Source: a virus
Reading direction: 5' to 3' (one strand)
DNA length: 64,000 nt
IMG/VR virus record: IMGVR_UViG_3300027917_000034
Span: 1 to 64,000 of that record
Made by a program: the position numbers and the translations under genes
The notes under the pieces: model-generated
Databases searched by the model: none
What the model saw: only the letters and a program-made list of their open reading frames with translations
Told to the model about the DNA's origin: nothing
In this document: positions 5,059 through 11,742 of the stretch, in pieces
How positions within the stretch are numbered: position 1 is the stretch's first letter
Layout: each line of letters begins with the position of its first letter

Positions 5059-5130
5059 TACCAGCGCCGGGACTTGAACCCGATCCTCTCGGTCCACAGC
5101 CGAGCGCGCCACCCGTTGCGCCTCGCTGGC
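5059..5130 (-). tRNA. tRNA with GTG anticodon (second His-type, atypical)
   Basis: Well-formed tRNA: acceptor GCCAGCG/CGCTGGT, discriminator A, anticodon stem CTCGG/CCGAG with loop CTGTGGA. The anticodon reads GTG (His), but it lacks the G-1:C73 pair that HisRS needs and has G37. The charged amino acid is therefore uncertain. A canonical tRNA-His is 136 bp away. Confidence 0.75.
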
Positions 5131-5133
5131 ATG

Positions 5134-5218
5134 GTCCCCCGAGAAGGAATCGAACCTCCCTGGCCATACGACGACGGGGTTACAGCCCGCCCACCATCCA
5201 TAGGTGTCTATCGGGGGA
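5134..5218 (-). tRNA. tRNA-Tyr(GTA)
   Basis: Class II tRNA: acceptor TCCCCCG/CGGGGGA, anticodon loop CTGTAAC, long variable arm as in bacterial tRNA-Tyr. Confidence 0.93.
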
Positions 5219-5226
5219 AAACTCAG

Positions 5227-5300
5227 TCCGCGTGGAGGGATTTGAACCCCCGTCTTCCGGCTCCCAAAGCCGGCGCCCGACCAGGCTGGGCCACACGCGG
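5227..5300 (-). tRNA. tRNA-Pro(TGG)
   Basis: Acceptor CCGCGTG/CACGCGG, discriminator A, anticodon loop TTTGGGA. Confidence 0.95.
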
Positions 5301-5304
5301 ATGG

Positions 5305-5376
5305 TGGAGAGCCCCGGAATCGAACCGAGATTCGCGGATTTTCAGTCCGCTGCTCTACCGATTGAGCTAACTCTCC
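5305..5376 (-). tRNA. tRNA-Phe(GAA)
   Basis: Acceptor GGAGAGT/GCTCTCC, discriminator A, anticodon stem GCGGA/TCCGC with loop CTGAAAA. Confidence 0.95.
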
Positions 5377-5380
5377 ATGG

Positions 5381-5455
5381 CGGGGATGACGGGATTTGAA
5401 CCCGCGATCTTCTGCGTGACAGGCAGATGTCCTACCCAGGCTAGACCACATCCCC
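5381..5455 (-). tRNA. tRNA-Asp(GTC)
   Basis: Acceptor GGGGATG/CATCCCC, discriminator G as in tRNA-Asp, anticodon loop CTGTCAC. Confidence 0.95.
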
Positions 5456-5459
5456 AAAA

Positions 5460-5568
5460 GGCCGACAAGATCGATGAGAGCTTTTACATGCCGGACTCGA
5501 ACCGGCTAGGTTTGGTTGATAGCCAAATTGTGAACCAATCACGATGTACTCCCACCCGGCATTCGGCC
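5460..5568 (-). ncRNA. Y RNA 8, anticodon-arm plus T-arm effector
   Basis: Ends GGCCGAATGC and CTTGTCGGCC with GGGAGTACAT and GCTCTCA; 109 nt. The insert holds only two tRNA elements: an anticodon-arm-like TTTGG-CTATCAA-CCAAA and a T-arm GCCGG-TTCGAGT-CCGGC joined by CCTA. No acceptor or D-arm is evident. It is 3 nt after tRNA-Trp and 4 nt before tRNA-Asp. Confidence 0.86.
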
Positions 5569-5571
5569 TGG

Positions 5572-5643
5572 CAGGTCACTGAGGAATCGAACCCCACAGA
5601 CGTCCGGGTTTGGAGCCCAGACCGCGTACCCAGCGCGTGACCC
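5572..5643 (-). tRNA. tRNA-Trp(CCA)
   Basis: Acceptor GGGTCAC/GTGACCT, discriminator G, anticodon loop CTCCAAA. Followed by an encoded CCA directly before Y RNA 8. Confidence 0.92.
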
Positions 5644-5780
5644 AGAGCGTCTCCGTCCAGGGCGTATCCATGGAACGAGTCGCTTCATGCGTCTCTCGGA
5701 GACGTGGCAGCATCCCGAAGGTCGCTGCCCCCACTGGTACCGTTGCTCCCTTTCGGGCCTGGCGGTCCTTGGTGGGCCAG

Positions 5781-5853
5781 CATCGGAGGCAGGGATCGAA
5801 CCTGCACTGACGCGGGGTCAAAGCCCGCCGCTCTACCGTTGAGCTACTCCGAT
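5781..5853 (-). tRNA. tRNA-Gln(TTG)
   Basis: Acceptor ATCGGAG/CTCCGAT, discriminator G, anticodon stem GCGGG/CCCGC with loop CTTTGAC. Confidence 0.94.
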
Positions 5854-5866
5854 ATGAAAACTGCGG

Positions 5867-5937
5867 CTCGGGCGCGAGGACTCGAACCTCGATTAGCGGG
5901 GCCAGAACCCGCCGTCCTGCCATTAGACGACGCCCGA
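5867..5937 (-). tRNA. tRNA-Gln(CTG)
   Basis: Acceptor TCGGGCG/CGCCCGA, discriminator G, anticodon loop TTCTGGC. Confidence 0.94.
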
Positions 5938-5941
5938 ATGG

Positions 5942-6014
5942 TGGGTCCACCGGGACTCGAACCCAGATCGTCCGATTAAGAGTCGGAGGCGTTGCCAATT
6001 ACGCTCATGGACCC
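5942..6014 (-). tRNA. tRNA-Lys(CTT)
   Basis: Acceptor GGGTCCA/TGGACCC, discriminator A, anticodon loop CTCTTAA. Confidence 0.95.
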
Positions 6015-6021
6015 GTGAAGG

Positions 6022-6094
6022 CTGGCCAGGTGGGACTCGAACCCACAACATCCCGGTTAACAGCCGGGCGCTCTACCAGGTGAGCTTCTGGCCA
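6022..6094 (-). tRNA. tRNA-Asn(GTT)
   Basis: Acceptor TGGCCAG/CTGGCCA, discriminator G, anticodon stem CCCGG/CCGGG with loop CTGTTAA. Confidence 0.95.
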
Positions 6095-6098
6095 ATAT

Positions 6099-6125
6099 GC
6101 CCCGGGGCCGGGTGAGCCCCGGGGC
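6099..6125 (-). other. Strong GC hairpin between tRNA-Lys(TTT) and tRNA-Asn
   Basis: GCCCCGGGG and CCCCGGGGC arms of 9 bp flank a 9-nt loop. A second hairpin, GCAGGTTC/GAACCTGC, lies nearby at about 6166-6188. Neither has a U-run; they may be processing signals in the array transcript. Confidence 0.4.
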
Positions 6126-6199
6126 GAAGATGCTCGGTTGTCACAGACCGTTCGGCCGTCGCCGGCAGGTTCACAATCGGAACCTGCTTCTTCGATCGG

Positions 6200-6272
6200 T
6201 GGGGGCAACAGGGCTCGAACCTGCTCAGACCGGATTAAAAGTCCGGTGCCCGTCCTGTCGGGCGCTACCCCC
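6200..6272 (-). tRNA. tRNA-Lys(TTT)
   Basis: Acceptor GGGGGTA/TGCCCCC, discriminator A, anticodon stem CCGGA/TCCGG with loop CTTTTAA. First tRNA of the minus-strand array. Confidence 0.95.
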
Positions 6273-6344
6273 GGAGATTGCTGTCTCCGGGTCATTGTTT
6301 GAATCGCCTGGGCATCGCTCCTCGTCTCCTCGAATCCGCCAACG

Positions 6345-6374
6345 AAAAAAGCCGCCTCGGTTTCCCGGGGCGGC
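6345..6374 (-). terminator. Intrinsic terminator, minus strand
   Basis: The stem GCCGCC...GGCGGC with a GGGAAACC-containing apical part is followed by six T on the minus strand. It would stop minus-strand transcripts before they enter the tRNA array. Confidence 0.8.
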
Positions 6375-6475
6375 TCTCGCGTACAGTGCGTGTGCTTTGC
6401 GAGAGCCTACCCGGGGCTACCCTCCTGAAGCGCGATGGCGGCATAAAACACGGTATTGCCGCTATCGGAGGGTAG
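6345..6475 (-). ncRNA. Structured minus-strand RNA candidate with intrinsic terminator
   Basis: Read on the minus strand: CTACCCTCC (6475-6467) pairs with GGAGGGTAG (6425-6417), with an inner GCGGCA/TGCCGC-type hairpin. Then GGCTCTCGC (6407-6399) pairs with GCGAGAGCC (6380-6372). Last is a GCCGCC/GGCGGC terminator stem followed by TTTTTT. Three nested hairpins plus a terminator without an ORF suggest a small RNA or attenuated leader just upstream of the tRNA array. No clear promoter was found. Confidence 0.5.
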
Positions 6476-6732
6476 ACACGTCCATGAGGACGGTCGTTTG
6501 ACCTCCGTGCGCTTCAACCGGGTATGGGATTCTTGCCGTTGCATCGTGCTTCTCAGTAGCTCCCGGAAGGTGATGGACCTCCCGCTCGCACTTCTCAGCC
6601 TGTCAAGCGCAAACCATCCCGTCAAGGGAAAAATGCACGCCGAGGCAACTTTTTTGCGGCTCTTTGGAACGTACTGACTGGTACTCCGTTGAGGGGCGGA
6701 GTGATCTCCCTGACGCCCACGGCGACGGCCCC

Positions 6733-6747
6733 GCGACCAGTGGTCGC
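6733..6747. promoter_or_regulatory. Palindromic operator-like site, copy 1
   Basis: GCGACCAGTGGTCGC, a perfect 7-1-7 palindrome found four times in the window, always between genes. This copy is 24 bp upstream of the rightward -35. Confidence 0.7.
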
Positions 6748-6771
6748 AGAGATGGCTGTGAACGATTGCTC

Positions 6772-6808
6772 TTGACACCCGTGACAATCTCCTGCTATGT
6801 GGTATGAG
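6772..6808 (+). promoter_or_regulatory. Rightward promoter
   Basis: TTGACA at 6772, and an overlapping GTGACA (6781) with a 16-nt spacer to an extended -10 TGG-TATGAG (6803-6808). The transcript would begin at a perfect hairpin TCGGGGA/TCCCCGA abutting the AAGGAG of the first gene. Confidence 0.7.
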
Positions 6809-6843
6809 TGAGTCGGGGAAGGTCTCCCCGAAGGAGAGCGATC

Positions 6844-7053
6844 GTGGCCCGTTTCAAGCACTCCTTACGCTCCGAGATGAGCGACGACCGCTACTCCGTA
6901 CTGGTGTTGGAGGATGAGCGCTCGACGCACATCCGATGTAGCGTCGATGGCGAGTGGGTCGTGCGCGTGACGGCGCCCCGAAGGCACGATGCGTTCTGCG
7001 CGGCCGAGAAGGCGCTGCTGCTTCTGCGGGAGCTTGTCGAGGAGAGGCCATGA
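6844..7053 (+). CDS. hypothetical protein (69 aa)
   Basis: First gene of the rightward operon. I choose the GTG start because AAGGAG lies at ideal distance and a 5' hairpin abuts it. It begins VARFKHSLRSEMSDDRYSVL and has alternating beta-like strands (YSVLVLE, HIRCSVDGEWVVRVTA) followed by an AAEKALLLLRELVEE helix. I do not recognise the family. The last codons overlap the next start (ATGA), indicating coupled translation. Confidence 0.7.
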   Translation: MARFKHSLRSEMSDDRYSVLVLEDERSTHIRCSVDGEWVVRVTAPRRHDAFCAAEKALLLLRELVEERP

Positions 7054-7718
7054 AGAAGCACCTGAAGTACCTGAGCTATGTCATCCGCCACCGCTGGTAC
7101 GTGTTCGTGGAGTGCCTGAAGATGGGCCTCGTCTGGCGCGGGCTCGTGCACGACCTGTCGAAATTTCTGCCCTCGGAGTGGTTCCCCTACGTCAACTACT
7201 TCAACGGCGAGTGGCGCTGCAAGGGGGACGTGCCGCCGGACTACAAGGCCCCGCAGGAGATCAAGGCCGCCTTCGATCTCGCGTGGCTGAAACACCAGCA
7301 CCGCAACCCGCACCACTGGCAATACTGGCGGCTCCGGGAGGACGACGGCGGAACCAAGGTGCTCCCCATGCCGCCCGTGTTCGTGAAGGAGATGCTGGCC
7401 GACTGGCGGGGCGCCGGGAAAGCTCAGGGGCAGACGTCCCTCGGTCCTTGGTATGCCAAGCACTACTGGAAGATCGAAGTGGCGAAGGAGACGCGCGACC
7501 TCTTGCACTCCCTCATGGAGCCCGACGAGCTACCGCCGACCGAGACGGTGACGGTGTTCGACAGGGTGTCGATCGAGAGTGTGTCCATGATGCCGGACGG
7601 CAGCATGCAGGCAGCCGGCAAGGTCGAGGAGTCGCACACCGAGGAGCGAGTCGTAGGCGGCCCGGGACAAGGCGTGTCCATCGGGTCGCGCGGGCGTGTG
7701 GGGGAGGTGAAGAGATGA
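7050..7718 (+). CDS. DUF5662-like phage protein
   Basis: A 222-residue protein. Residues 1-85 match the pattern of the DUF5662 family seen in many phages: KHLKYLSYVIRHRWYVF, then WRGLVHDLSKFLPSEW, then KHQHRNPHHWQYW. The conserved His/Asp residues (HDLSKF; HQHRN.HHW) resemble a metal-binding helical site of HD-hydrolase type, but no activity is established to my knowledge. The C-terminal third is low complexity. ATGA overlaps on both sides place it in the first operon. Confidence 0.75.
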   Translation: MKKHLKYLSYVIRHRWYVFVECLKMGLVWRGLVHDLSKFLPSEWFPYVNYFNGEWRCKGDVPPDYKAPQEIKAAFDLAWLKHQHRNPHHWQYWRLREDDGGTKVLPMPPVFVKEMLADWRGAGKAQGQTSLGPWYAKHYWKIEVAKETRDLLHSLMEPDELPPTETVTVFDRVSIESVSMMPDGSMQAAGKVEESHTEERVVGGPGQGVSIGSRGRVGEVKR

Positions 7719-7915
7719 GCAAGGAAGGGGTCGAGAAGCTGGAGGACGCAGCCTTCACCTTCCTGTGCGCGATCGAAGACCTGCGGACCGAGTTGCCTCG
7801 CGATCTGTACGACTGCGCCAAAGGAGTTGCTTGGGGCCTCCGAGGCACGCTCGGGAGCGAGTTGGAGAAGCACGGAGAGCCGCTCCGGCACCCGGGCGGG
7901 AGGAAGAAGAAATGA
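7715..7915 (+). CDS. hypothetical protein (66 aa)
   Basis: Small protein, mostly helical (EGVEKLEDAAFTFLCAIEDL) with a basic tail ending GGRKKK. Start overlaps the previous stop (ATGA); GGGGAGG lies upstream. No recognisable domain. Confidence 0.65.
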   Translation: MSKEGVEKLEDAAFTFLCAIEDLRTELPRDLYDCAKGVAWGLRGTLGSELEKHGEPLRHPGGRKKK

Positions 7916-8193
7916 ACCCCCTATGGGAGCGCTGGCAGCGTTGGATCATGTCGTTCGGGTGCACCGATCAGGGGCGGGCGGTGGCGTTGGAGCTTTCGCA
8001 CGACGAGATCGTCCGGCTCGAACCCCTTCTCACCTACGCTCTGATGAACACGATAGACCAGCTACGCATCGACTCCATCAACGGTGAGCCCCTGACCATG
8101 ATGGAGCTACGCAACTACGTGGAGGCGGGCGAGGGCGGGGACAGCCTCACCCTCTGGTACCGCGTCCCGTGGTGGCCGAAACCGGAGGCATGA
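7912..8193 (+). CDS. hypothetical protein (93 aa)
   Basis: Small acidic protein beginning MNPLWERWQRWIMSFG. Start overlaps the previous stop by 4 nt; AGGAAGAAG upstream serves as ribosome site. It has one predicted helix with DEIVRLEPLLTYALMNTIDQL and a Trp-rich C-terminus (LWYRVPWWP). Family not recognised. Confidence 0.65.
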   Translation: MNPLWERWQRWIMSFGCTDQGRAVALELSHDEIVRLEPLLTYALMNTIDQLRIDSINGEPLTMMELRNYVEAGEGGDSLTLWYRVPWWPKPEA

Positions 8194-8194
8194 G

Positions 8195-8908
8195 ATGAGC
8201 ACACCTGGCACCCCCGCATGGCTTCGCGCGATGGCGGAGAGGGAAGAGAAGGCGGCTGACAACCTGCGAGAGATCATCCGGGAGCACCAGGATCTCAAAG
8301 CGCACCAAGAGGAGCTACAGAGTGGCGTGGACGCCCACGTGGCGCTCCGTGAGGGCTTGCTCCGCGCAGCCAACCGTATCGAGCGCCTTCAGGCCGAGCT
8401 AGCGAAGCAGAAGACCGGCGTGGACCCGACACACTGCCCGCCCCCGGCCCCGCGCCGCCCGGCCCCGTCGTTCCCCCGTCAGGTGGAAAGGCCGCAGGTG
8501 CCGATCTACCGTGTGCGGATGCCGGCGTCGGAGTTTGCGACGGACCAGCGCGACTACGAGCGCTTCTTCGATTGGATCAACGGCTCGGAGAACCTCGGGA
8601 TGGGCCTGCTCGACCCGTGCGAGGTATTCGTCCTCGGAGACCCGGACGTGGACGGAGGGACGTGGGATTTCGACACCGTGATCGGCGTGTCCACGCTCAT
8701 GAAAGACAAGCACCCGAAGGGGTTCGTTCGCATCTCCGGCACGAGCCGGAAGGGGCCGTTGAACCTTCTGGCGAAGTCTCTCGGGAGCATCGACCTGAAG
8801 GGGTGCATGGTCCTGGACGTGGAGGCATCGGACGACGAGACGATCATCGAATTCGTGGCGCAGTCTGCGGAGCCGGTGAAGGTGGAGGAAGACGATGAAG
8901 CCGAGTAG
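8195..8908 (+). CDS. hypothetical protein with N-terminal coiled coil
   Basis: A 237-residue protein. Residues 10-75 form a strong coiled coil (EREEKAADNLREIIREHQDL; LLRAANRIERLQAELAKQK). A Pro-rich linker (PPPAPRRPAP) follows, then a mixed alpha/beta domain (about 105-225) with repeated short strands ending in a very acidic tail. No catalytic motif is visible. The stop is 14 nt inside the next gene, so translation is coupled. Confidence 0.65.
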   Translation: MSTPGTPAWLRAMAEREEKAADNLREIIREHQDLKAHQEELQSGVDAHVALREGLLRAANRIERLQAELAKQKTGVDPTHCPPPAPRRPAPSFPRQVERPQVPIYRVRMPASEFATDQRDYERFFDWINGSENLGMGLLDPCEVFVLGDPDVDGGTWDFDTVIGVSTLMKDKHPKGFVRISGTSRKGPLNLLAKSLGSIDLKGCMVLDVEASDDETIIEFVAQSAEPVKVEEDDEAE

Positions 8909-10226
8909 AGAAGAGATCGCCCGTCTGGCCGAGGAGCGTGATCGGGCCATGGAGCGTTGGCGCATGGCAGTCGAGGGCGAAGCCGAAGAAGAGGCACCTC
9001 GCGAGTGCATGCACGGGTTCATGCACGGGTGGTGCCCCGACCCCCGGTGCAGCTACGCCATGAAGGCCGACGAGTACGACGCCGAGATGAAGCGCGACCC
9101 GCTCCACGGAGAGATGTGGGACCGCGACAAGCTCCTGTACCCGAAGGTCCGGATGATCCGAGCCCAGAGGGGTGACGAGTGGGGCTGGGAGGTCAAGTGC
9201 CTCGTGCGCCCGCGCGAGGGCGAGAACGGGGAGGTGGTGTGGGCCGAGGAGCAGCACAGCGCCGAGCACGCACCCTTCGGTCCGACCCGACGTATCCACT
9301 GCGCCTGCGGGATCTCCTACGACGTGACCACCGACATACCGCCAGAGCACGTGCCGGGGCTCTGCCCGCAGTGTGGCGGCGAGCGCTTCCGCTCCACACC
9401 GCTCGTGGAGGTCTACGAGGAGCCCATACCGAACGACGACGATGACGGCGTGGACGACCTCGACTTGCCGGGTTCCCCAGACCATGACGCGGACATCGCG
9501 GACAGCTACCACCGCGCCCGAGACGACGAGCTAGCCCGGCGCGCAGAGCACGCGACCAAGGCCGAGGAGAGGGCTCTCCAAGACTTCACGAGCGCCATGG
9601 AAGAGGTGCGCTGCAAACTCGTAGCGGCCGTGGGCGGCCCGGCGAACATGAAGTGGATGGACCTGGTTCCGGCCGTGGAGAAGCTGGCCACAGACCTGGC
9701 CAACACCAAGGCCAACAGCGCGAACGTCTTCCTGGCCGTCAACATCGTCCGAGAGCACCTGTGGAAGATCCGAGACGTGGCCGCCAAGGCGCTCGGAGAG
9801 GACGTGCCGGACTGGACGACCGGAGACGAGCACACGGCTACTGCCTACGTGGAGCGGATCATCGCTCGCCTGGAGGAGAACGCCGAGGAGCGGAGCCGCA
9901 TGGTCGGCACGATCAACCGCCTGGAAGAGGACGTCAAGGTGCTCCACGAGGGCGACGAGACCGAGGCCGGGACGTGGAAACTCCACTACGTCAGCCTGTG
10001 CCAAGAGATCGGCATTCCGCGTTCGGTCTACGGCGACGTGAAGGCCCCGAAGGTGGACGAGATCGCCCGCTACATGGGGCAGACGTACACGCCCCTGACG
10101 AAGCTGGCCGAGCGCGTGGCCGACATCGAGAACCGGCTTCCGAAGCAACAGGTCTGCGGCCAGTGCGGGGCTCGCTACCCGACCGGGGTGCAATTCTGCC
10201 CGTCCTGCGGAAAGGAGCCATCATGA
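8895..10226 (+). CDS. multi-zinc-ribbon coiled-coil protein
   Basis: A 443-residue protein. After a coiled N-terminus comes a Cys/His cluster (CMHGFMHGWCPDPRC, about 38-52), a second ribbon (HCACGISYD ... CPQCGGERF, about 135-165), an acidic linker, a long helical stretch (about 205-415) and a C-terminal rubredoxin-like ribbon (CGQCGARYPTGVQFCPSCG). Three separable zinc sites suggest nucleic-acid or protein scaffolding. Function unknown. Confidence 0.65.
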   Translation: MKPSREEIARLAEERDRAMERWRMAVEGEAEEEAPRECMHGFMHGWCPDPRCSYAMKADEYDAEMKRDPLHGEMWDRDKLLYPKVRMIRAQRGDEWGWEVKCLVRPREGENGEVVWAEEQHSAEHAPFGPTRRIHCACGISYDVTTDIPPEHVPGLCPQCGGERFRSTPLVEVYEEPIPNDDDDGVDDLDLPGSPDHDADIADSYHRARDDELARRAEHATKAEERALQDFTSAMEEVRCKLVAAVGGPANMKWMDLVPAVEKLATDLANTKANSANVFLAVNIVREHLWKIRDVAAKALGEDVPDWTTGDEHTATAYVERIIARLEENAEERSRMVGTINRLEEDVKVLHEGDETEAGTWKLHYVSLCQEIGIPRSVYGDVKAPKVDEIARYMGQTYTPLTKLAERVADIENRLPKQQVCGQCGARYPTGVQFCPSCGKEPS

Positions 10227-10609
10227 GTCACACCTACGAGGACGAGACCGGGATCATCTTCCACTACAATTCGGACCTGTCGGGCGGGGTCACGATCGTC
10301 GTACCCCCGAACAACCCTCACGGGGACGGTACGGAGATTTCGATCGAGGCGGACGTCCTGAGCCGGTTCGTTTTCCACGCCATGATGGACCCCGAGGAGA
10401 CGCTGGCCTGGCTCGACAAGGTGAGGGAGTGGGTCAACCGGCACACGAACGCGGTGACTCAGTACCGGGAGGAGCGAGCGAGAGCCCTCTTCTCGCGGCC
10501 TCCGGAGCAGCGCTGCGAGAGTTGCGAGAACGCCCCGGACGACTGCTACCCGGACCCTCCCGACTCAGGCGGGTGCGACTCCCACAAGCCGAAGGTGCGT
10601 CTGGAGTAG
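10223..10609 (+). CDS. hypothetical protein (128 aa), Cys-rich C-terminus
   Basis: Starts at ATG overlapping the previous stop with AAAGGAG upstream. The N-terminal half is beta-rich (GIIFHYNSDLSGGVTIVVPP) and the middle a helix (AMMDPEETLAWLDKVREWVN). The C-terminus carries CESCENAPDDCYPDP...GGCDSH, a likely zinc site. Family not recognised. Confidence 0.65.
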   Translation: MSHTYEDETGIIFHYNSDLSGGVTIVVPPNNPHGDGTEISIEADVLSRFVFHAMMDPEETLAWLDKVREWVNRHTNAVTQYREERARALFSRPPEQRCESCENAPDDCYPDPPDSGGCDSHKPKVRLE

Positions 10610-10611
10610 CC

Positions 10612-11007
10612 GTGGACTGGAGAGAGCTACGAGAGGAGCGGCTGGACCGGGTGAACGAATTCCTGGCGGTCATGGGCTCCCACGGGAGGAAGTTTTTCTG
10701 CCACGAGGGAGTGGTGTCCTGGCTCGAACAAGACGAGCGGGGACGCATCTGGTTCGTGGACTCTTGGCAGGGAACACGGGTCTACACGCACCGGGAAGGG
10801 CGCTGGCGGGGCTTCCACCACGGCGGGACTCTGAAGGGGCTCGTGAAGGCCCTGAAGAGGTACGTGATGGAAGGCACGATGCTGTCTCCCCGGGCCTTGT
10901 GGTGGCCGGAGTGGTACTGCGCTGGAGACCTCTGGGGGTACGGGGAGGCCATGCACCCGGTCCGCGAGGCCGCCTTGCGGCTTGGGCTTGTGGTGTCTGG
11001 AGAGTAA
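10612..11007 (+). CDS. hypothetical protein (131 aa)
   Basis: GTG start (VDWRELREERL) 2 nt after the previous stop; the upstream in-frame sequence is out of character. Rich in aromatic residues (IWFVDSWQGTRVYTH; WRGFHHGGTLKGLVKALKRYV), suggesting a small globular fold with a C-terminal helix. No motif recognised. Confidence 0.6.
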   Translation: MDWRELREERLDRVNEFLAVMGSHGRKFFCHEGVVSWLEQDERGRIWFVDSWQGTRVYTHREGRWRGFHHGGTLKGLVKALKRYVMEGTMLSPRALWWPEWYCAGDLWGYGEAMHPVREAALRLGLVVSGE

Positions 11008-11010
11008 GAT
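10982..11010 (+). promoter_or_regulatory. Promoter for a leaderless gene
   Basis: TTGGGC, 17 nt, TAAGAT, then 7 nt to the ATG at 11018. It overlaps the end of the previous gene. Spacing predicts a transcript starting at or near the start codon. Confidence 0.55.
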
Positions 11011-11017
11011 CGTCGGC

Positions 11018-11374
11018 ATGGGGTGTATTACCGTGATCCGAGATGAAAAGATCGTCACGCTCGACGTGACGTGGACCGACGACGTGGTGGTCGAGTGGGC
11101 CGAGGACGATGGAGTTTGCATCGTGCGAGCCGCGCTGGACTACGCAGAGGCCGACGCGCGGATCATCCTCCGGCGTGGACCGAGCGAGATGGTCCTGGCT
11201 TCCGGGCTTGGCCGAGAGATGAGCTACTCCGGCAAGCACGCGGTTGCCAAGGGTGATGAGGTCGTGCTTCAGTGGCGCGCTCTCGTGCCCTCGGAGCCGG
11301 GTGTGTCCGAGGTGGCCGAGGTGACGCTGGAGGCCATGCAGGACCAATTCGAGGCCGAGGAGACGAAATCATGA
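11018..11374 (+). CDS. hypothetical protein (118 aa), probably leaderless
   Basis: I choose ATG 11018 (MGCITVIRDEKIVTLDVTW) because TAAGAT lies 7 nt upstream and no Shine-Dalgarno exists for it or for the in-frame ATG at 10982. The product is beta-rich, with a second half containing MSYSGKHAVAKGDEVVL. It ends with an acidic helix. Family not recognised; overlaps the next gene by 4 nt. Confidence 0.55.
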   Translation: MGCITVIRDEKIVTLDVTWTDDVVVEWAEDDGVCIVRAALDYAEADARIILRRGPSEMVLASGLGREMSYSGKHAVAKGDEVVLQWRALVPSEPGVSEVAEVTLEAMQDQFEAEETKS

Positions 11375-11586
11375 GCTACGGCGCGGCGGTGAAGGCCGAA
11401 CGCAAGCTCGCAGTAGATGAAGATCAGATGTGCTCCTACTGCACCGGGTTCCTGCACATGGGGGACGCCTACGTGGAAGTCACTTCCGAGGTGGCTCCGG
11501 ACCCAGAGACAGGGAACGACGAGATGGTGTCGGTCATCTGCGAGACGTGCGCGAAGAAGATCGGGGCGGCGGTGAGGGGGAGATGA
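11371..11586 (+). CDS. small zinc-ribbon protein (71 aa)
   Basis: CSYCTGFLHMGDAYVEV and VICETCAKK form a two-CxxC ribbon of the type found in many short phage proteins. Translationally coupled through ATGA at its start. Role unknown. Confidence 0.65.
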   Translation: MSYGAAVKAERKLAVDEDQMCSYCTGFLHMGDAYVEVTSEVAPDPETGNDEMVSVICETCAKKIGAAVRGR

Positions 11587-11598
11587 GGACGGTGTTGG

Positions 11599-11742
11599 AT
11601 GGCGGCGATGGTGGTGGTGATCGTCTTGGCCCTCGCGGTCTATGACGTGACGGAGTGGCTCAGAACCAGGGACGACAGGTGTGGATATGGACTGGCGAGA
11701 AAAGGCCGAAGAGATCGTCGGCGCCCGCCCAGCGGAGTTTGA
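11599..11742 (+). CDS. possible small membrane protein (47 aa)
   Basis: MAAMVVVIVLALAVYDVTEW: one hydrophobic segment followed by a basic tail rich in Arg. It overlaps the next gene in another frame by 56 nt, which lowers confidence. Similar one-helix proteins at 14479-14589 and 19226-19435 support it. Confidence 0.4.
   Translation: MAAMVVVIVLALAVYDVTEWLRTRDDRCGYGLARKGRRDRRRPPSGV

Larger units (their letters stand above)
6273..6843. other. Divergent control region between the tRNA array and rightward genes
   Basis: No convincing CDS: the open frames here have atypical composition and no ribosome site. It holds a structured minus-strand RNA with terminator (6345-6475), a palindrome (6733-6747) and the rightward promoter (6772-6808). 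A promoter for the tRNA array should lie here, but I see no clear match to the phage consensus between 6273 and 6344. Confidence 0.6.

Noticed and set aside
5644-5780. Structured 137-nt gap between tRNA-Trp and tRNA-Gln as a possible RNA gene
   Set aside because: Short hairpins (CGTCTC/GAGACG, GCAGC/GCTGC) exist, but there is no Y RNA motif, tRNA fold or CDS; left unassigned.
6121-6190. GGCCGAACGG on the minus strand looked like a ninth Y RNA start
   Set aside because: No CTTGTCGGCC partner strand, no GGGANTACAT box and no TCTC box follow.
6407-6787. 126-codon minus-strand frame in the divergent region
   Set aside because: No ribosome site, atypical composition, and it overlaps a structured RNA with terminator and the operator palindrome.
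8957-9175. Arg/His-rich frames inside the 8895-10226 gene
   Set aside because: Alternate-frame shadows with Arg/Gly-rich composition typical of GC-rich coding DNA.
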